From Chloroflexota bacterium (GTDB lineage Bacteria; Chloroflexota; Anaerolineae; Caldilineales; Caldilineaceae): a stretch of 64,000 bases of DNA. The position numbers and the translations under genes are program-made. How positions within the stretch are numbered: position 1 is the stretch's first letter; each line of letters begins with the position of its first letter. The notes under the pieces are model-generated. The model had not been told where the DNA came from and ran no database searches. It saw only the letters and a list, made by a program, of their open reading frames with translations. This document shows positions 22,165 through 32,460 of the stretch, piece by piece. The stretch spans positions 3,274 to 67,273 of the forward strand of contig JAGWYN010000020.1 in the NCBI GenBank assembly GCA_018969295.1. The letters run 5' to 3'.

Positions 22165-22226
22165 TTCCTTTGTGCTTCTGGTGGGAGAGAGGACAAAGGA
22201 ATTATTCTCTATTGTAGGGAGACAAT
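22165..22226. promoter_or_regulatory. Two dyads just upstream of the ftsH promoter
   Basis: TTCCTTTGT (22165-22173) is repeated inverted as ACAAAGGAA (22193-22201). ATTGT (22211-22215) and ACAAT (22222-22226) form a second dyad with a 6-bp centre. Both lie within 70 bp upstream of the -35, in a 320-bp gene-free stretch otherwise lacking signals apart from the promoter and the hairpin after the flavodoxin gene. They could be operator sites; no regulator is identified. Confidence 0.3.
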
Positions 22227-22318
22227 GGCTGCCTGCCAGTAGGGTTACTTCCAAGCTGGGGATGAATCTGCCGAGGTGGGGGGAACGACGAGTGGGTTGG
22301 GGGGAGATTCTGGCCGGG

Positions 22319-22347
22319 CAGGGTGGTGGGGAAGGGCCACCACCCTG
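22319..22347 (-). terminator. Hairpin after the flavodoxin gene
   Basis: CAGGGTGGTGG pairs perfectly with CCACCACCCTG (11 bp, 7-nt loop), 12 nt after the flavodoxin stop codon. No T-run follows on the minus strand, so it is a terminator-like stem only. Confidence 0.55.
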
Positions 22348-22358
22348 GAGCCCTTCGC

Positions 22359-22901
22359 TCAGGCAACGGCTGCTGGGGCCAGCCCAAACTCTTCCAGCAC
22401 CCAGTGTGTCCAGTTGGCGACGCGCTGTGGGGTCAGGGCGGCCTGGTTGTCCTCGTCGATCGGCAGGCCCATCATGACGCCTTCGTAGACACCCCGTGAA
22501 AATTCGAACTGGTAGCTGGCGTCGGGCACGATCCAGCCGACTGTCTGCGCCCCCAGTTCAGTGATGCGGTCTCCGATCAGGCCGATGGCGTCCACAAAGC
22601 TGTTGGAGTAGCCAAACTGGTCGCCGCAGCCAAACAAGGCGACTTTTTTGCCTTTGAGTCCCTGGTTGCCTAGGGTAGGGAGGGTCAGCCCCCAGTCATC
22701 TTGCAGCTCGCCAATGTTCCAGGTCGATCCGCCAAACAGCAGGAAATCGAAGTTGGGGAACAGTTTGGCATTGGCTGCGGAGATGACCATCACCTCGCAG
22801 GTTGCCGCGCCGGTCGCTTCGATCTCCTCTTTGATCAGGTTGGCAATCCGTTCCGTGCAGCCAGTGCTGCTGCCAAAAAAAATTCCAATCTTTGCGCTCA
22901 T
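22359..22901 (-). CDS. fldA: Flavodoxin (long-chain)
   Basis: 180 residues. The FMN phosphate loop is GSSTGCTERIA; GSTWNIGELQDDW carries the first FMN-stacking Trp; GCGDQFGYSNSFVDA is the third FMN loop. The inserted strand after residue 120 makes it long-chain. It is a one-electron carrier in the cytoplasm, an alternative to ferredoxin; the window also encodes a ferredoxin. AAGGAGGAG precedes the ATG. It has its own promoter overlapping the end of the sua5 gene. A C-terminal AAV tail is of no known meaning. Confidence 0.92.
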   Translation of the reverse strand: MSAKIGIFFGSSTGCTERIANLIKEEIEATGAATCEVMVISAANAKLFPNFDFLLFGGSTWNIGELQDDWGLTLPTLGNQGLKGKKVALFGCGDQFGYSNSFVDAIGLIGDRITELGAQTVGWIVPDASYQFEFSRGVYEGVMMGLPIDEDNQAALTPQRVANWTHWVLEEFGLAPAAVA

Positions 22902-22998
22902 AAAACAGCTCCTCCTTGCGCCGGTTGTTGGGCTGCTGGCCGGCAGGTGGTGGGTCTGGCTGGCCAGCAGGAAGCGATCGTGTCAAATGTTCCAATAA

Positions 22999-23027
22999 AC
23001 TATACTGTCCGCTCCCCAGATTGGCAA
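22999..23027 (-). promoter_or_regulatory. Flavodoxin promoter overlapping the upstream stop codon
   Basis: On the minus strand TTGCCA (23022-23027), 17 bp, TATAGT (22999-23004). The TAG in the -10 is the stop codon of the sua5 gene. The ATG is about 98 bp downstream. Confidence 0.7.
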
Positions 23028-24151
23028 GTAAGCATTCTTCCGGGGAGGAGCTGTTCGACCAGCTCCAGCAGGGTAGAGAGGGCTGCCGGTGTTTCAGCGT
23101 CGACCGTGTGTCCTTCTGCGGCGCGGAAGAGGCGGTCCTGGACGGCTGGGCCCAGCCCTGCCGTGGTCTGGGGGAGGGGGCGGGCCAGCACCACATCGGC
23201 TGCCAGCTCATCCAGCTGGCGCAGCCGTGTGAACAGCGTTCTTCCAACCTGCTCTGGGGCTTCGCCCGGTCCGAGTGCGACGATTCGCTCTGCCCAGCGG
23301 GGATACCGGGGCAACTCTTCGTCGGGGAGGAGCAGTCCGGCGCGGAGTCCTCTGGCAGAGAGGGTTTCGAGGGCGGCGTCGAGCAGGTTCTGGGCTGCTG
23401 CGGCGTGGCCGCTGACCAGGAGGAGGGGGGTGTGCGGGGCGTAATGTCTGAGCTGTGTGCCTGGAGCTGGAGCGCTTTCGGCTGCAATCAGCGGTCTGGT
23501 GGGGATTTGCAGATCGGGCAGCAGTTGAAGCAGCGGTGCCAGGTCGGCGCCGCCATGCCGCAGCAGGCGAGGGGGCTCCTGGGTCAGGTCGATCACGGTG
23601 GATTCGAGTCCGATCGGTGTTGGGCCTCCGTCCAGCACGAACTCGATGCGGCCTGCCAGGTCCTTGAGCACATGTTGGGCGGTGGTGGGGCTGGGGCGGC
23701 TGAACAGATTGGCGCTGGGGGCTGCGATGGGCAGCTGGCAGGCCCGCAGCAGCCCCAAGGCGACCGGGTGGGCTGGCACGCGCACGGCCACGGTCGGGCG
23801 GCCTGCGGCGAGATTGGGGGCCAGCCTGTCCGCCCGTTGTAGGACCAAGGTCAGAGGGCCGGGCCAGCAGAGCGCCGCCAGGCTGTAGGCGACGGTCGGG
23901 GGGGTGCGGGCGACCCCATCCAGCTGTTCGACGCCGGCGAGATGGACGATCAGCGGGTCTGTGAAAGGGCGTTGCTTGGCCGCAAAAATGCGGTCCACGG
24001 CAGAGGGGTCGAGGGCATTGGCACCGAGGCCGTAGACGGTCTCGGTGGGAAAAGCGACAAGCGCTCCTTGGCGCAGGGCGTGGGCAGCGATCGCCAGGAG
24101 GGCAGCGTCGGGGTGAATCGGGTCGACGGAGAGGAGCTGGGTAGCGACCAT
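23000..24151 (-). CDS. sua5: L-threonylcarbamoyladenylate synthase (Sua5 type)
   Basis: 383 residues. The YrdC domain (1-205) has GALVAFPTETVYGLGANA, KQRPFTDPLIVHL and APSANLFSRPSPT, with the Lys/Arg and Ser-Ala-Asn of the ATP/threonine site. After a linker with QLRHYAPHTPLLLV comes the extra Sua5 domain, so this is Sua5, not the short TsaC. It makes L-threonylcarbamoyl-AMP for the t6A37 modification of ANN-decoding tRNAs. It is last in a probable operon with gyrB and an alcohol dehydrogenase, 20 bp behind the latter. Confidence 0.93.
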   Translation of the reverse strand: MVATQLLSVDPIHPDAALLAIAAHALRQGALVAFPTETVYGLGANALDPSAVDRIFAAKQRPFTDPLIVHLAGVEQLDGVARTPPTVAYSLAALCWPGPLTLVLQRADRLAPNLAAGRPTVAVRVPAHPVALGLLRACQLPIAAPSANLFSRPSPTTAQHVLKDLAGRIEFVLDGGPTPIGLESTVIDLTQEPPRLLRHGGADLAPLLQLLPDLQIPTRPLIAAESAPAPGTQLRHYAPHTPLLLVSGHAAAAQNLLDAALETLSARGLRAGLLLPDEELPRYPRWAERIVALGPGEAPEQVGRTLFTRLRQLDELAADVVLARPLPQTTAGLGPAVQDRLFRAAEGHTVDAETPAALSTLLELVEQLLPGRMLTCQSGERTV

Positions 24152-24171
24152 AGGGGGAACTGGGCGTCTGT

Positions 24172-25338
24172 TTACAGCAGCGCAACGACCTGGTGGGCGA
24201 GCATGGCCAGGTCGGAGGGCGTGGCGACGCGCGCGTTGTTGGCGAGCATCGGCTGGTTTTCAGCCGAGCGCATCGAATCGAGCAGTGCTTCTGCGGATGG
24301 GGCTGGGCTGCTGTACGGAAGGCGGGCATGGGCAAAGTCGACGGCTGCGAGCAGCGCCGCGTAGAGCTCGGGCAGATCGGTGCTGGAGCTTCCGGGGTGC
24401 AGGGCGTCGGCGATGGGTTGGTAGCGGATGGGGGCACCGGCGATGCTCCACGCCAGGGTCGCCTGCATGGCGAGGGCCACAGCGACGGCGTGGGGCAAAT
24501 GGGCCACTGTACCGAGCGCGTGGCCGATGTTGTGGGCGAGGCCGGTGCCGCACTGGTCGATCGCCAGCCCGGCCAGGCAGGCGGCCTCTTGCATTTGCAG
24601 CCGGGTTTGCAGGTTGTCGGGGGCGGCGACGGCGGTGGGCAGGGCTTCCCCGATCAGGCGCACGGCCTGGAGCGCGTAGCTCTGGGCGATGGCATTGGTC
24701 CGCTGGCTGGTGGCGGCCTCGATGGCATGGACCAAGGCATCCAAGCCAGTGGTGGCGGTCAGGGTTGGGGGGAGTGTCACGGGGAGTGCAGGGTCGAGCA
24801 GCGCCAGGTCTGGGCGCAGTTCGTCCCCCCAGGCCCAGGACTTGCGTCCGTGCGAGTCGGTGAGCACACAGGTGCGGGTCACCTCTGCGCCGGTGCCGCT
24901 GGTGCTGGGGATCATGAGGGCGGGCAGCCTTCCTGAAAAGGGGGCAGCGCACATCATGTAGTCGTCCATCGGCCTTTCTGCGACCGCAACTGCGGCGACC
25001 AATTTGGCGATGTCGAGGGCTGTGCCGCCCCCCAGCCCGACCACGGTGCAGCGTTGTTTTTGCAGCAGGGCCCGCGCGGCTTCTGCGGCTGCGTTGACTG
25101 TGGCGACGGTCGGTTCGCCCGGCGGGGCCAGAAACAGGGCCACCGTGTTCTGGCGAGCCAGTGAAGCTTGAACGTTGGCGACCCAACCGGCGGCGGCCAT
25201 GCCCTGATCGGACACCAGCAGCACGCAGGGGGTCCCCAGCCGGGCAACCTGGTCGGAGAGGGTGGAGAGGCTCTCTGGGCCGACTTGCAGCAGAGGGCTG
25301 GGGGTGACTTGGTAGGAGCGGAGCGTTGCTGCGGACAT
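24172..25338 (-). CDS. Iron-containing alcohol dehydrogenase (type III)
   Basis: 388 residues. The NAD(P) site GLGGGTALDIAKLVA, the PSTSGTGAEVTRTCVLTD segment and the metal region GLAHNIGHALGTVAHLPHAVAVAL show a group III dehydrogenase. Metal ligands (Asp of TGLDALVHAIE, and the His residues of VHAIE, AHNIGH and HLPHA) are present. The substrate could be 1,3-propanediol, a lactaldehyde-type diol, an alkyl alcohol or a maleylacetate-type compound; sequence alone does not decide. It begins 11 bp after gyrB. Confidence 0.88.
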   Translation of the reverse strand: MSAATLRSYQVTPSPLLQVGPESLSTLSDQVARLGTPCVLLVSDQGMAAAGWVANVQASLARQNTVALFLAPPGEPTVATVNAAAEAARALLQKQRCTVVGLGGGTALDIAKLVAAVAVAERPMDDYMMCAAPFSGRLPALMIPSTSGTGAEVTRTCVLTDSHGRKSWAWGDELRPDLALLDPALPVTLPPTLTATTGLDALVHAIEAATSQRTNAIAQSYALQAVRLIGEALPTAVAAPDNLQTRLQMQEAACLAGLAIDQCGTGLAHNIGHALGTVAHLPHAVAVALAMQATLAWSIAGAPIRYQPIADALHPGSSSTDLPELYAALLAAVDFAHARLPYSSPAPSAEALLDSMRSAENQPMLANNARVATPSDLAMLAHQVVALL

Positions 25339-25349
25339 GGCTGGCCTTC

Positions 25350-27299
<1,950 letters not shown>

Positions 27300-27357
27300 G
27301 CAATCCTCCACGGACAAGGCAGCAGGTGCTGGCTCAACAGATCTGGCCAGTCTCCCC

Positions 27358-28305
27358 TCAGCGAACGAATTCGGCGTCGCTGGCCAGATAATGGGTGCGA
27401 TAAAAAATGAGCAGCGCCATGGCGAGGCCGCTGCCGACAAACGCGTTGACGACGAGGGCTGGGAAAAGGGCCCATTCAGCGCTGTTGAGCAGCTGCACGA
27501 GCAGCAGGGCGATCCCCAGCCCGATCAGGCTGCTCAGGGCGATGAACCCCAGGGTAGACAGAAAATGGGTGCGTGCCACCTGCAGGCTGCGCCGCAGCGC
27601 AGCGACTGGAGAGAGCGTGTCCATCACCACGGCTGCGGTGGCAAAGTAAAGATAGAAAAAAACGAGCAGGCTGAGCGCGCCGGAGGCCAGCGCCAGCAAC
27701 GACCCGATGGCCGGGTTGAGCAAGGTGAGCAGGCCGATGGCCAGGCTGAGCGGCAGATAGATGGCCAGCAGGAGAAGCAAGATGAGCAGGAGCAAGCCCA
27801 GGATGCGCAGCCAGTGGAGCAAAATGCGTGCGGGCAACAAGCGCGGGGGCAGGCCAGAGAGGCTGCCGATCGGCAGGGAGCGGGCCAGCAGACTCAGGTA
27901 GATGACCCCGAGCAGCAGACCGAGCAGCGTGAAAAGAATCCAGAAAAGCAGGGCTTCGGCAGGGGTTCCGACCTCGATGGCAGACGGGGAGGGCTGGGCA
28001 GTGCCAGCCAGCAGACTGGGCATATGGAGCAGCCAGGTGCTGGTCAGGGCGGAGAGGAGGTTGAACGCGTCGCTGCTCTGCTCGAGGCTGTCGGCCATCT
28101 GCTGGGTCAGCTCCACGGTCGCCGCAGGCATCCCGGAGACTGCAGCCAGGCTGCGGTACCACTCTGCCAGCTGGACGACGAGGGGGGTCACCCGGAGGGG
28201 GGGAGCCAGCCAGAGAAAGAGATCCAACAACACTGGAATCACCAACAACTCCAGCCGCCACCGTACAAATCGAAACCCTGCTGACAGGCAGTCAATGACG
28301 CTCAA
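27358..28305 (-). CDS. Uncharacterised multi-pass membrane protein
   Basis: 315 residues with about six hydrophobic segments. A first segment lies near residues 18-35 (LELLVIPVLLDLFLWLAPPL), then an extracytoplasmic helical loop (about 50-120). Further segments lie at 120-145, 172-193, 195-218, 240-275 and 285-305, including a run of leucines LGLLLLILLLLLAIYLP. The PVAALRRSLQVARTHFLSTLGF stretch resembles the loop of glycerophosphoryl-diester-type or YciC-like membrane proteins, but this is not firm. It is upstream of gyrB in the same transcript. Confidence 0.7.
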   Translation of the reverse strand: MSVIDCLSAGFRFVRWRLELLVIPVLLDLFLWLAPPLRVTPLVVQLAEWYRSLAAVSGMPAATVELTQQMADSLEQSSDAFNLLSALTSTWLLHMPSLLAGTAQPSPSAIEVGTPAEALLFWILFTLLGLLLGVIYLSLLARSLPIGSLSGLPPRLLPARILLHWLRILGLLLLILLLLLAIYLPLSLAIGLLTLLNPAIGSLLALASGALSLLVFFYLYFATAAVVMDTLSPVAALRRSLQVARTHFLSTLGFIALSSLIGLGIALLLVQLLNSAEWALFPALVVNAFVGSGLAMALLIFYRTHYLASDAEFVR

Positions 28306-28401
28306 GCGATCCTGGCCTTTTGTCTCGTCGTTGTTTTGGAGGCACCTGGGGAAGGAGCTTGAACGCCCTGTTTCACGCGGTGCACCTCATTTCTCTCTTC
28401 G

Positions 28402-28410
28402 AGTATAGCA
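28402..28410 (-). promoter_or_regulatory. Extended -10 promoter for the membrane protein - gyrB operon
   Basis: On the minus strand TGCTATACT, about 97 bp before the ATG. No good -35 lies at the right spacing. The rest of the 358-bp gap (28306-28663) shows no gene. Confidence 0.5.
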
Positions 28411-28632
28411 CACCCTTGTGGGGGGGACGAATTCTGCCGCGAACGATCCATCGCGTTGGCTACGCCCAAAGGAAGCGTTGTCTATGACAACCTACGCAAG
28501 TTTATCAAGTTTTCGATCGGCGACAATCTTGGCAGGACCTTGACGGGGGTGTATATGCGGAAGGTGAAAAAGTGCTCGCAAGGCGATAAGGAGGAACCAA
28601 GCTGTTTACCACTGTCCTGTTCGACTTGATTG

Positions 28633-28641
28633 TGGTATAAG
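28633..28641 (+). promoter_or_regulatory. Extended -10 promoter for the exoD-like gene
   Basis: TGGTATAAG on the plus strand ends 22 bp before the ATG at 28664. The -35 is not recognisable. Confidence 0.4.
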
Positions 28642-28663
28642 AATCACACGGCAGCCCCTTCTT

Positions 28664-29362
28664 ATGGCTGCCATCAACTCCTTTTTCGTCGAGACTGCTT
28701 TTATGATGACAAACAAAGCTCTGATGACTGGTCAGAAAGACATCCAAAACGAATCTCTGGGTGAGAAGCTCAAGAGCATCGTCCATGAAATCCGGAAAGA
28801 AGACATAACGTTGCTGGAGATCCTTGAAATCTTCAAGGAAGACGGCCTGCTTTTGCTGACTGTCTTTCTTGCGCTCATTTTTTTGGTGCCAGTCTCCATT
28901 CCCGGTGTCAGCACGGTGTTCGGTACAGCCATTCTGCTGATAGGGATCGCTCGGCTCTTCCAGCGTCATTTATGGCTCCCAGAGAAGATCGCCCGACGCA
29001 CAATCTCCGCTGAAAAATTGGCGGCCGGTCTGAAAAGGGCGCTCCCCTGGTTTCATCGTCTTGAAAAGATTAGCCAGCCCAATCGCTTATCCTGGCTGAC
29101 CGGTAACGTGCCAGGGCTGACAAACAAGCTGGCCTATATCCTTGCAGCCCTCCTGTTGATGGCTCCCTTTGGGTTTGTCCCCTTCAGCAACACGCTCCCT
29201 GCGCTTGCACTCATCTTTTTTGCGATCGGTGAGATCGAAAAGGATGGCGGCAGCATCCTGATAGGGTATCTTTTCACCTTGGCGACGATTATTTATTTCA
29301 GCGTCCTGATTGCGGGCGGCAGCTTAACGATATGGGAAGGATGGCAACGCCTGCCACTGTAA
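28664..29362 (+). CDS. ExoD-family membrane protein
   Basis: 232 residues (or 219 from the ATG at 28703; neither start has a clear SD). Hydrophobic helices LLLLTVFLALIFLVPVSIPG, YILAALLLMAPFGFVPFSN and the C-terminal LFTLATIIYFSVLIAGG surround an amphipathic region; the VPVSIPGVSTVFG motif is characteristic of ExoD. The family was named for exopolysaccharide defects in rhizobia; its biochemical function is unknown. Codons here are clearly poorer in G+C than in the flanking genes (ACA, AAA, TTT, ATT are frequent), which suggests acquisition from another source. Confidence 0.8.
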   Translation: MAAINSFFVETAFMMTNKALMTGQKDIQNESLGEKLKSIVHEIRKEDITLLEILEIFKEDGLLLLTVFLALIFLVPVSIPGVSTVFGTAILLIGIARLFQRHLWLPEKIARRTISAEKLAAGLKRALPWFHRLEKISQPNRLSWLTGNVPGLTNKLAYILAALLLMAPFGFVPFSNTLPALALIFFAIGEIEKDGGSILIGYLFTLATIIYFSVLIAGGSLTIWEGWQRLPL

Positions 29363-29527
29363 TCCAAAAACTCCAAATGTGAGTTTAGGCTAGTTTGCAG
29401 ATGGGGTGTGATGTAGATCCTCAAAAGTGTGCTTTGTGCTGGAACAGGAAAGTGGTTGCTGACGTTGAGACAGTGCTGTGTCTGTGCAGCATTCAGGGAG
29501 ATTCATCAGGGTTCAGGGATAGATGGT

Positions 29528-30838
29528 ATGGCTTCTTTTGTGATTGAAGGGGGACGTCCGTTGCAGGGCGCTATTCGTCCGACCGGCAACAAAAATGCTG
29601 CGCTGCCCATGTTGGCTGCTTCTTTGCTGACCGAAGAGCCGGTCACGCTCCACAACCTGCCCCGCATCGGCGATGTCGAAACGATGTTGCGGATCTTGAG
29701 CGGGTTGGGGGTTGAGGTGCAGGATCACGGGAGCACAGTGACCCTCTGTGCGCGTGAAGTCTGTGCTGCCGAGCCGGACCCGCGGCTCTTTGCCCAGATT
29801 CGGGGGTCGTTGACGTTGATGGGGCCGCTGCTGGCGCGTTTTGGCTATTTCCAGGTCGATACTGCGGCAGGGGGCGACGACATCGGGCGGAGGCGCATCG
29901 ATACCCATCTCCAGGTGTTGACTGCGCTGGGCGGCAGTCTGCGGCACAACGGCAAGTTCGAACTGCGCGCGCCGGGAAGGCTGCGGGGCAGCGATCTGTT
30001 GCTCGACGAGGCGTCGGTGACTGCAACCGAGAATGGGATCATGGCGGCTGCGCTGGCACAGGGGACCACGGTGCTGCGCAACGCCGCCAGCGAACCCCAC
30101 GTGCAGGATCTCTGTCGGATGCTTTCAATGATGGGGTGTCCGATCGATGGGATCGGCAGCAATGTGTTGACGGTCTATGGCTGCAGCCAGCTGCACGGTG
30201 CAGACGCGTACATCAGCCCGGATTTTATCGAAGTGGGCAGCTATATCGGGCTGGGTGCAATTACGCCGGGGGAACTGCGGATTCTGGGCGTGGTGCCTGA
30301 ACATTTGCGCATGATGGAGATGGTCTTTGCCGACCGGCTCGGTGTGCGCATGCGGTTGGAGGAAGATCTGGCGGCTCCTCCCAGCGAGCGTTTTACGCTG
30401 GTGATCGACGCCGAGCAGCAGCTGCGGGTGCGGCCTGATTTTGGCGGGGCTGTGCCCAAAATTGACGATGCTCCCTGGCCCGCTTTTCCCCCCGACCTGA
30501 TGAGCATTGCGGTGGTCACAGCGACCCAGGCGCTCGGCACCGTTGTCATCCATGAAAAAATGTATGAGAGTCGGCTGTTTTTTGTCGACAAATTGATTGC
30601 GATGGGGGCCCAGATCATTCTCTGCGACCCCCATCGGGCCGTGGTGGTGGGCCCGAGCCGGTTGACCGGTCAGCAGGTGGTCAGCCCGGACATTCGTGCC
30701 GGGATGGCGCTGGTGCTGGCGGCGCTTGCCGCAGAAGGGGTGACGACCATCGGCAACGTGCAGCAGATCGACCGTGGCTACCAGGAGATCGACCGCAAGC
30801 TGCGGTCGCTCGGCGCCCGGATCGAGCGCATCGAATGA
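29528..30838 (+). CDS. murA: UDP-N-acetylglucosamine 1-carboxyvinyltransferase with Asp in place of the catalytic Cys
   Basis: 436 residues. Lys22-Asn23 (PTGNKNAALP), the FPPDLMS segment with the catalytic Asp, and YESRLFFVDKL (Arg of the PEP site) fit MurA. In the active loop, usually GGCxIGxRPVDLHL, the sequence is GGDDIGRRRIDTHL, so Asp117 takes the place of the Cys115 nucleophile attacked by fosfomycin. Asp variants are known in mycobacteria, Chlamydia and Borrelia and are active and resistant. The enzyme joins enolpyruvate to UDP-GlcNAc at the first step of peptidoglycan synthesis. A diverged paralogue is possible. Start ATG 29528 was chosen because MASFVIEGG fits the family N-terminus; the SD is weak. 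Confidence 0.88.
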   Translation: MASFVIEGGRPLQGAIRPTGNKNAALPMLAASLLTEEPVTLHNLPRIGDVETMLRILSGLGVEVQDHGSTVTLCAREVCAAEPDPRLFAQIRGSLTLMGPLLARFGYFQVDTAAGGDDIGRRRIDTHLQVLTALGGSLRHNGKFELRAPGRLRGSDLLLDEASVTATENGIMAAALAQGTTVLRNAASEPHVQDLCRMLSMMGCPIDGIGSNVLTVYGCSQLHGADAYISPDFIEVGSYIGLGAITPGELRILGVVPEHLRMMEMVFADRLGVRMRLEEDLAAPPSERFTLVIDAEQQLRVRPDFGGAVPKIDDAPWPAFPPDLMSIAVVTATQALGTVVIHEKMYESRLFFVDKLIAMGAQIILCDPHRAVVVGPSRLTGQQVVSPDIRAGMALVLAALAAEGVTTIGNVQQIDRGYQEIDRKLRSLGARIERIE

Positions 30839-31089
30839 CCGACGAAGCCCCAGCGCCTTGTCGGGCATGCTGGCAGGTGCTTTGCCGTGTCCGGTGAAGA
30901 TGCTCCTGCAAAGCAAGAATTTGATAACTTCCCTGCAAACTGAATTCCTGCGTGTGGCGCGGGGGCTTGACATTGTCCGATCGAGTGTTCGTATGTGAGG
31001 CGTGCGGCCCCTGGTGAGATGTTTGTCTAGTACACGTCGGCGCAAACAACTCGTTGATATGGTGATACACTCTGCTCGATTGTGCAGTC

Positions 31090-31108
31090 CGCAATCCGGC
31101 GGATTGCG
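31090..31108. other. Short perfect hairpin in the murA-ygeY gap
   Basis: CGCAATCC and GGATTGCG with a GGC loop. This is the only clear structure in the first 320 bp of the 397-bp gap after murA (30839-31235). No T-run follows. It may end the murA transcript or mark nothing. Confidence 0.35.
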
Positions 31109-31161
31109 TCGCATGAATTCGTGGATTTATCTGGGCCGACCTGTACTGTCCAAGAGAACGG

Positions 31162-31191
31162 TTGACAGCCTTTCGCGCTGCCCGCTATAAT
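31162..31191 (+). promoter_or_regulatory. Consensus sigma70 promoter for ygeY-arcC
   Basis: Perfect TTGACA (31162-31167), 18 bp, perfect TATAAT (31186-31191), 44 bp before the ATG. It is the strongest-looking promoter in the window. Confidence 0.85.
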
Positions 31192-31235
31192 TACAGAGGA
31201 TCATTCAACACAGGTATCAGCAAAGGATAGGTCAT

Positions 31236-32441
31236 ATGTCCAGTCGAGAGGTCGGCGCGGTGCAGCAGGGAGTCCACCAGTACAGCGAAGCGATCGTCAC
31301 GTTTTTGCGGGATCTCTGTGCGATCCCGTCGATGGATTCGCAGATCGGGCCGGTGGGTGCCCGGGTTCAGGCTGAAATGGCTGCATTGGGCTTCGACGCA
31401 GTCTGGTTTGACTCGATGGGCAACACCGTCGGCCGTATCGGTGACGGGCCGCGCACCCTGCTCTACGACAGCCACATCGATACTGTCGGCATCGGCAACC
31501 CTGCGGAGTGGGGGTGGGACCCTTTTGTCGGCAAAGTCGAGGCGGGGCGTTTTTATGCGCGCGGGGCATGCGACGAAAAAGGCAGCACCCCACCGATGAT
31601 TTACGGGCTCAAGGTTGCCAGAGATCTGGGACTGCTGGAGGGGTGGACTGTCTATTATTTTGGCAATATGGAGGAGTGGTGCGATGGCATCGCACCACAC
31701 GCGCTGGTCGAGCATGAGGGAATCCGTCCCGACTTTGTGGTGATTGGGGAACCGACCAAGATGCAGGTCTACCGCGGCCACAAGGGCCGTGTGGAGATCG
31801 AGGTTGTCGCGCGCGGGCGCAGCGCACACGCTGCCAGCAACCAGCTTGGCGACAACGCCCTTTACAAGGTGTTGCCGCTCATCGAGGGGGTGAGCAAATT
31901 GGAGCCCCAGCTGGGCGACGACCCCTTCCTGGGACACGGCAAAATTACCGTGAGCGATCTGAAAATCTCCACCCCGTCGATCAACGCCGTGCCTGACCAG
32001 GCGCGCGTCTACATCGACCGCCGTCTGACCTTTGGCGAGAGTGCCGAAGGGGCCATCGAACAGGTGCGTGCGCTGGTGCCGCCCGGGTTGCTGGCGCGCG
32101 GGGAAATCACCGTCGAGATGATGAAGTATGCGGACCCGAGCTACACCGGTTTTGTCTTCCCGGTCGACAAGTATTTCCCTGCCTGGGCCCTGGACGAAGG
32201 GCATCCGCTCGTCCAGGCAGGATTGCAGGCGGCCAGCCTGGTCGGGTTGCCGGTGCACCCGGCTGGCAAATGGAATTTCAGCACCAATGGGATCTACTGG
32301 ATGGGCAAGGCTGGGATTCCTTCGATCGGTTTTGGGCCGGGGGAAGAGGAGACCGCCCATACGACGCAGGACAGTGTGCTGCTGGCCGATGTGGTGAAGG
32401 CTGCGGAGTTTTACGCCTTGCTACCGGCTTTGCTGCGTTGA
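31236..32441 (+). CDS. ygeY: YgeY-type M20 family metallo-hydrolase
   Basis: 401 residues. Metal-binding motifs of the M20 family are present: YDSHIDTVGIG (His, Asp), ARGACDEKGS (Asp), NMEEWCDG (Glu-Glu) and a late His in EEETAHTTQDS. The lid domain starts at GHKGRVEIEVVARGRSAHAA. WNFSTNGIYWMGKAGIPSIGFGPGEE is characteristic of the YgeY group, linked in E. coli to the selenium-associated purine catabolism cluster. It likely hydrolyses an N-carbamoyl or N-acyl amino compound. It is followed at once by carbamate kinase, which supports a carbamoyl-related role. Confidence 0.88.
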   Translation: MSSREVGAVQQGVHQYSEAIVTFLRDLCAIPSMDSQIGPVGARVQAEMAALGFDAVWFDSMGNTVGRIGDGPRTLLYDSHIDTVGIGNPAEWGWDPFVGKVEAGRFYARGACDEKGSTPPMIYGLKVARDLGLLEGWTVYYFGNMEEWCDGIAPHALVEHEGIRPDFVVIGEPTKMQVYRGHKGRVEIEVVARGRSAHAASNQLGDNALYKVLPLIEGVSKLEPQLGDDPFLGHGKITVSDLKISTPSINAVPDQARVYIDRRLTFGESAEGAIEQVRALVPPGLLARGEITVEMMKYADPSYTGFVFPVDKYFPAWALDEGHPLVQAGLQAASLVGLPVHPAGKWNFSTNGIYWMGKAGIPSIGFGPGEEETAHTTQDSVLLADVVKAAEFYALLPALLR

Positions 32442-32460
32442 CCGTTCCAGGAGTTTGCAG

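Noticed and set aside
30967..30997. TTGACA after murA as a second promoter
   Set aside because: The only -10-like match (TATGTG) is poor and spaced 19 bp; no gene follows until the strong promoter at 31162.
30839..31161. Possible small gene or RNA between murA and ygeY
   Set aside because: Short frames there have no SD or domain, and no stable RNA fold was seen beyond one 8-bp hairpin.
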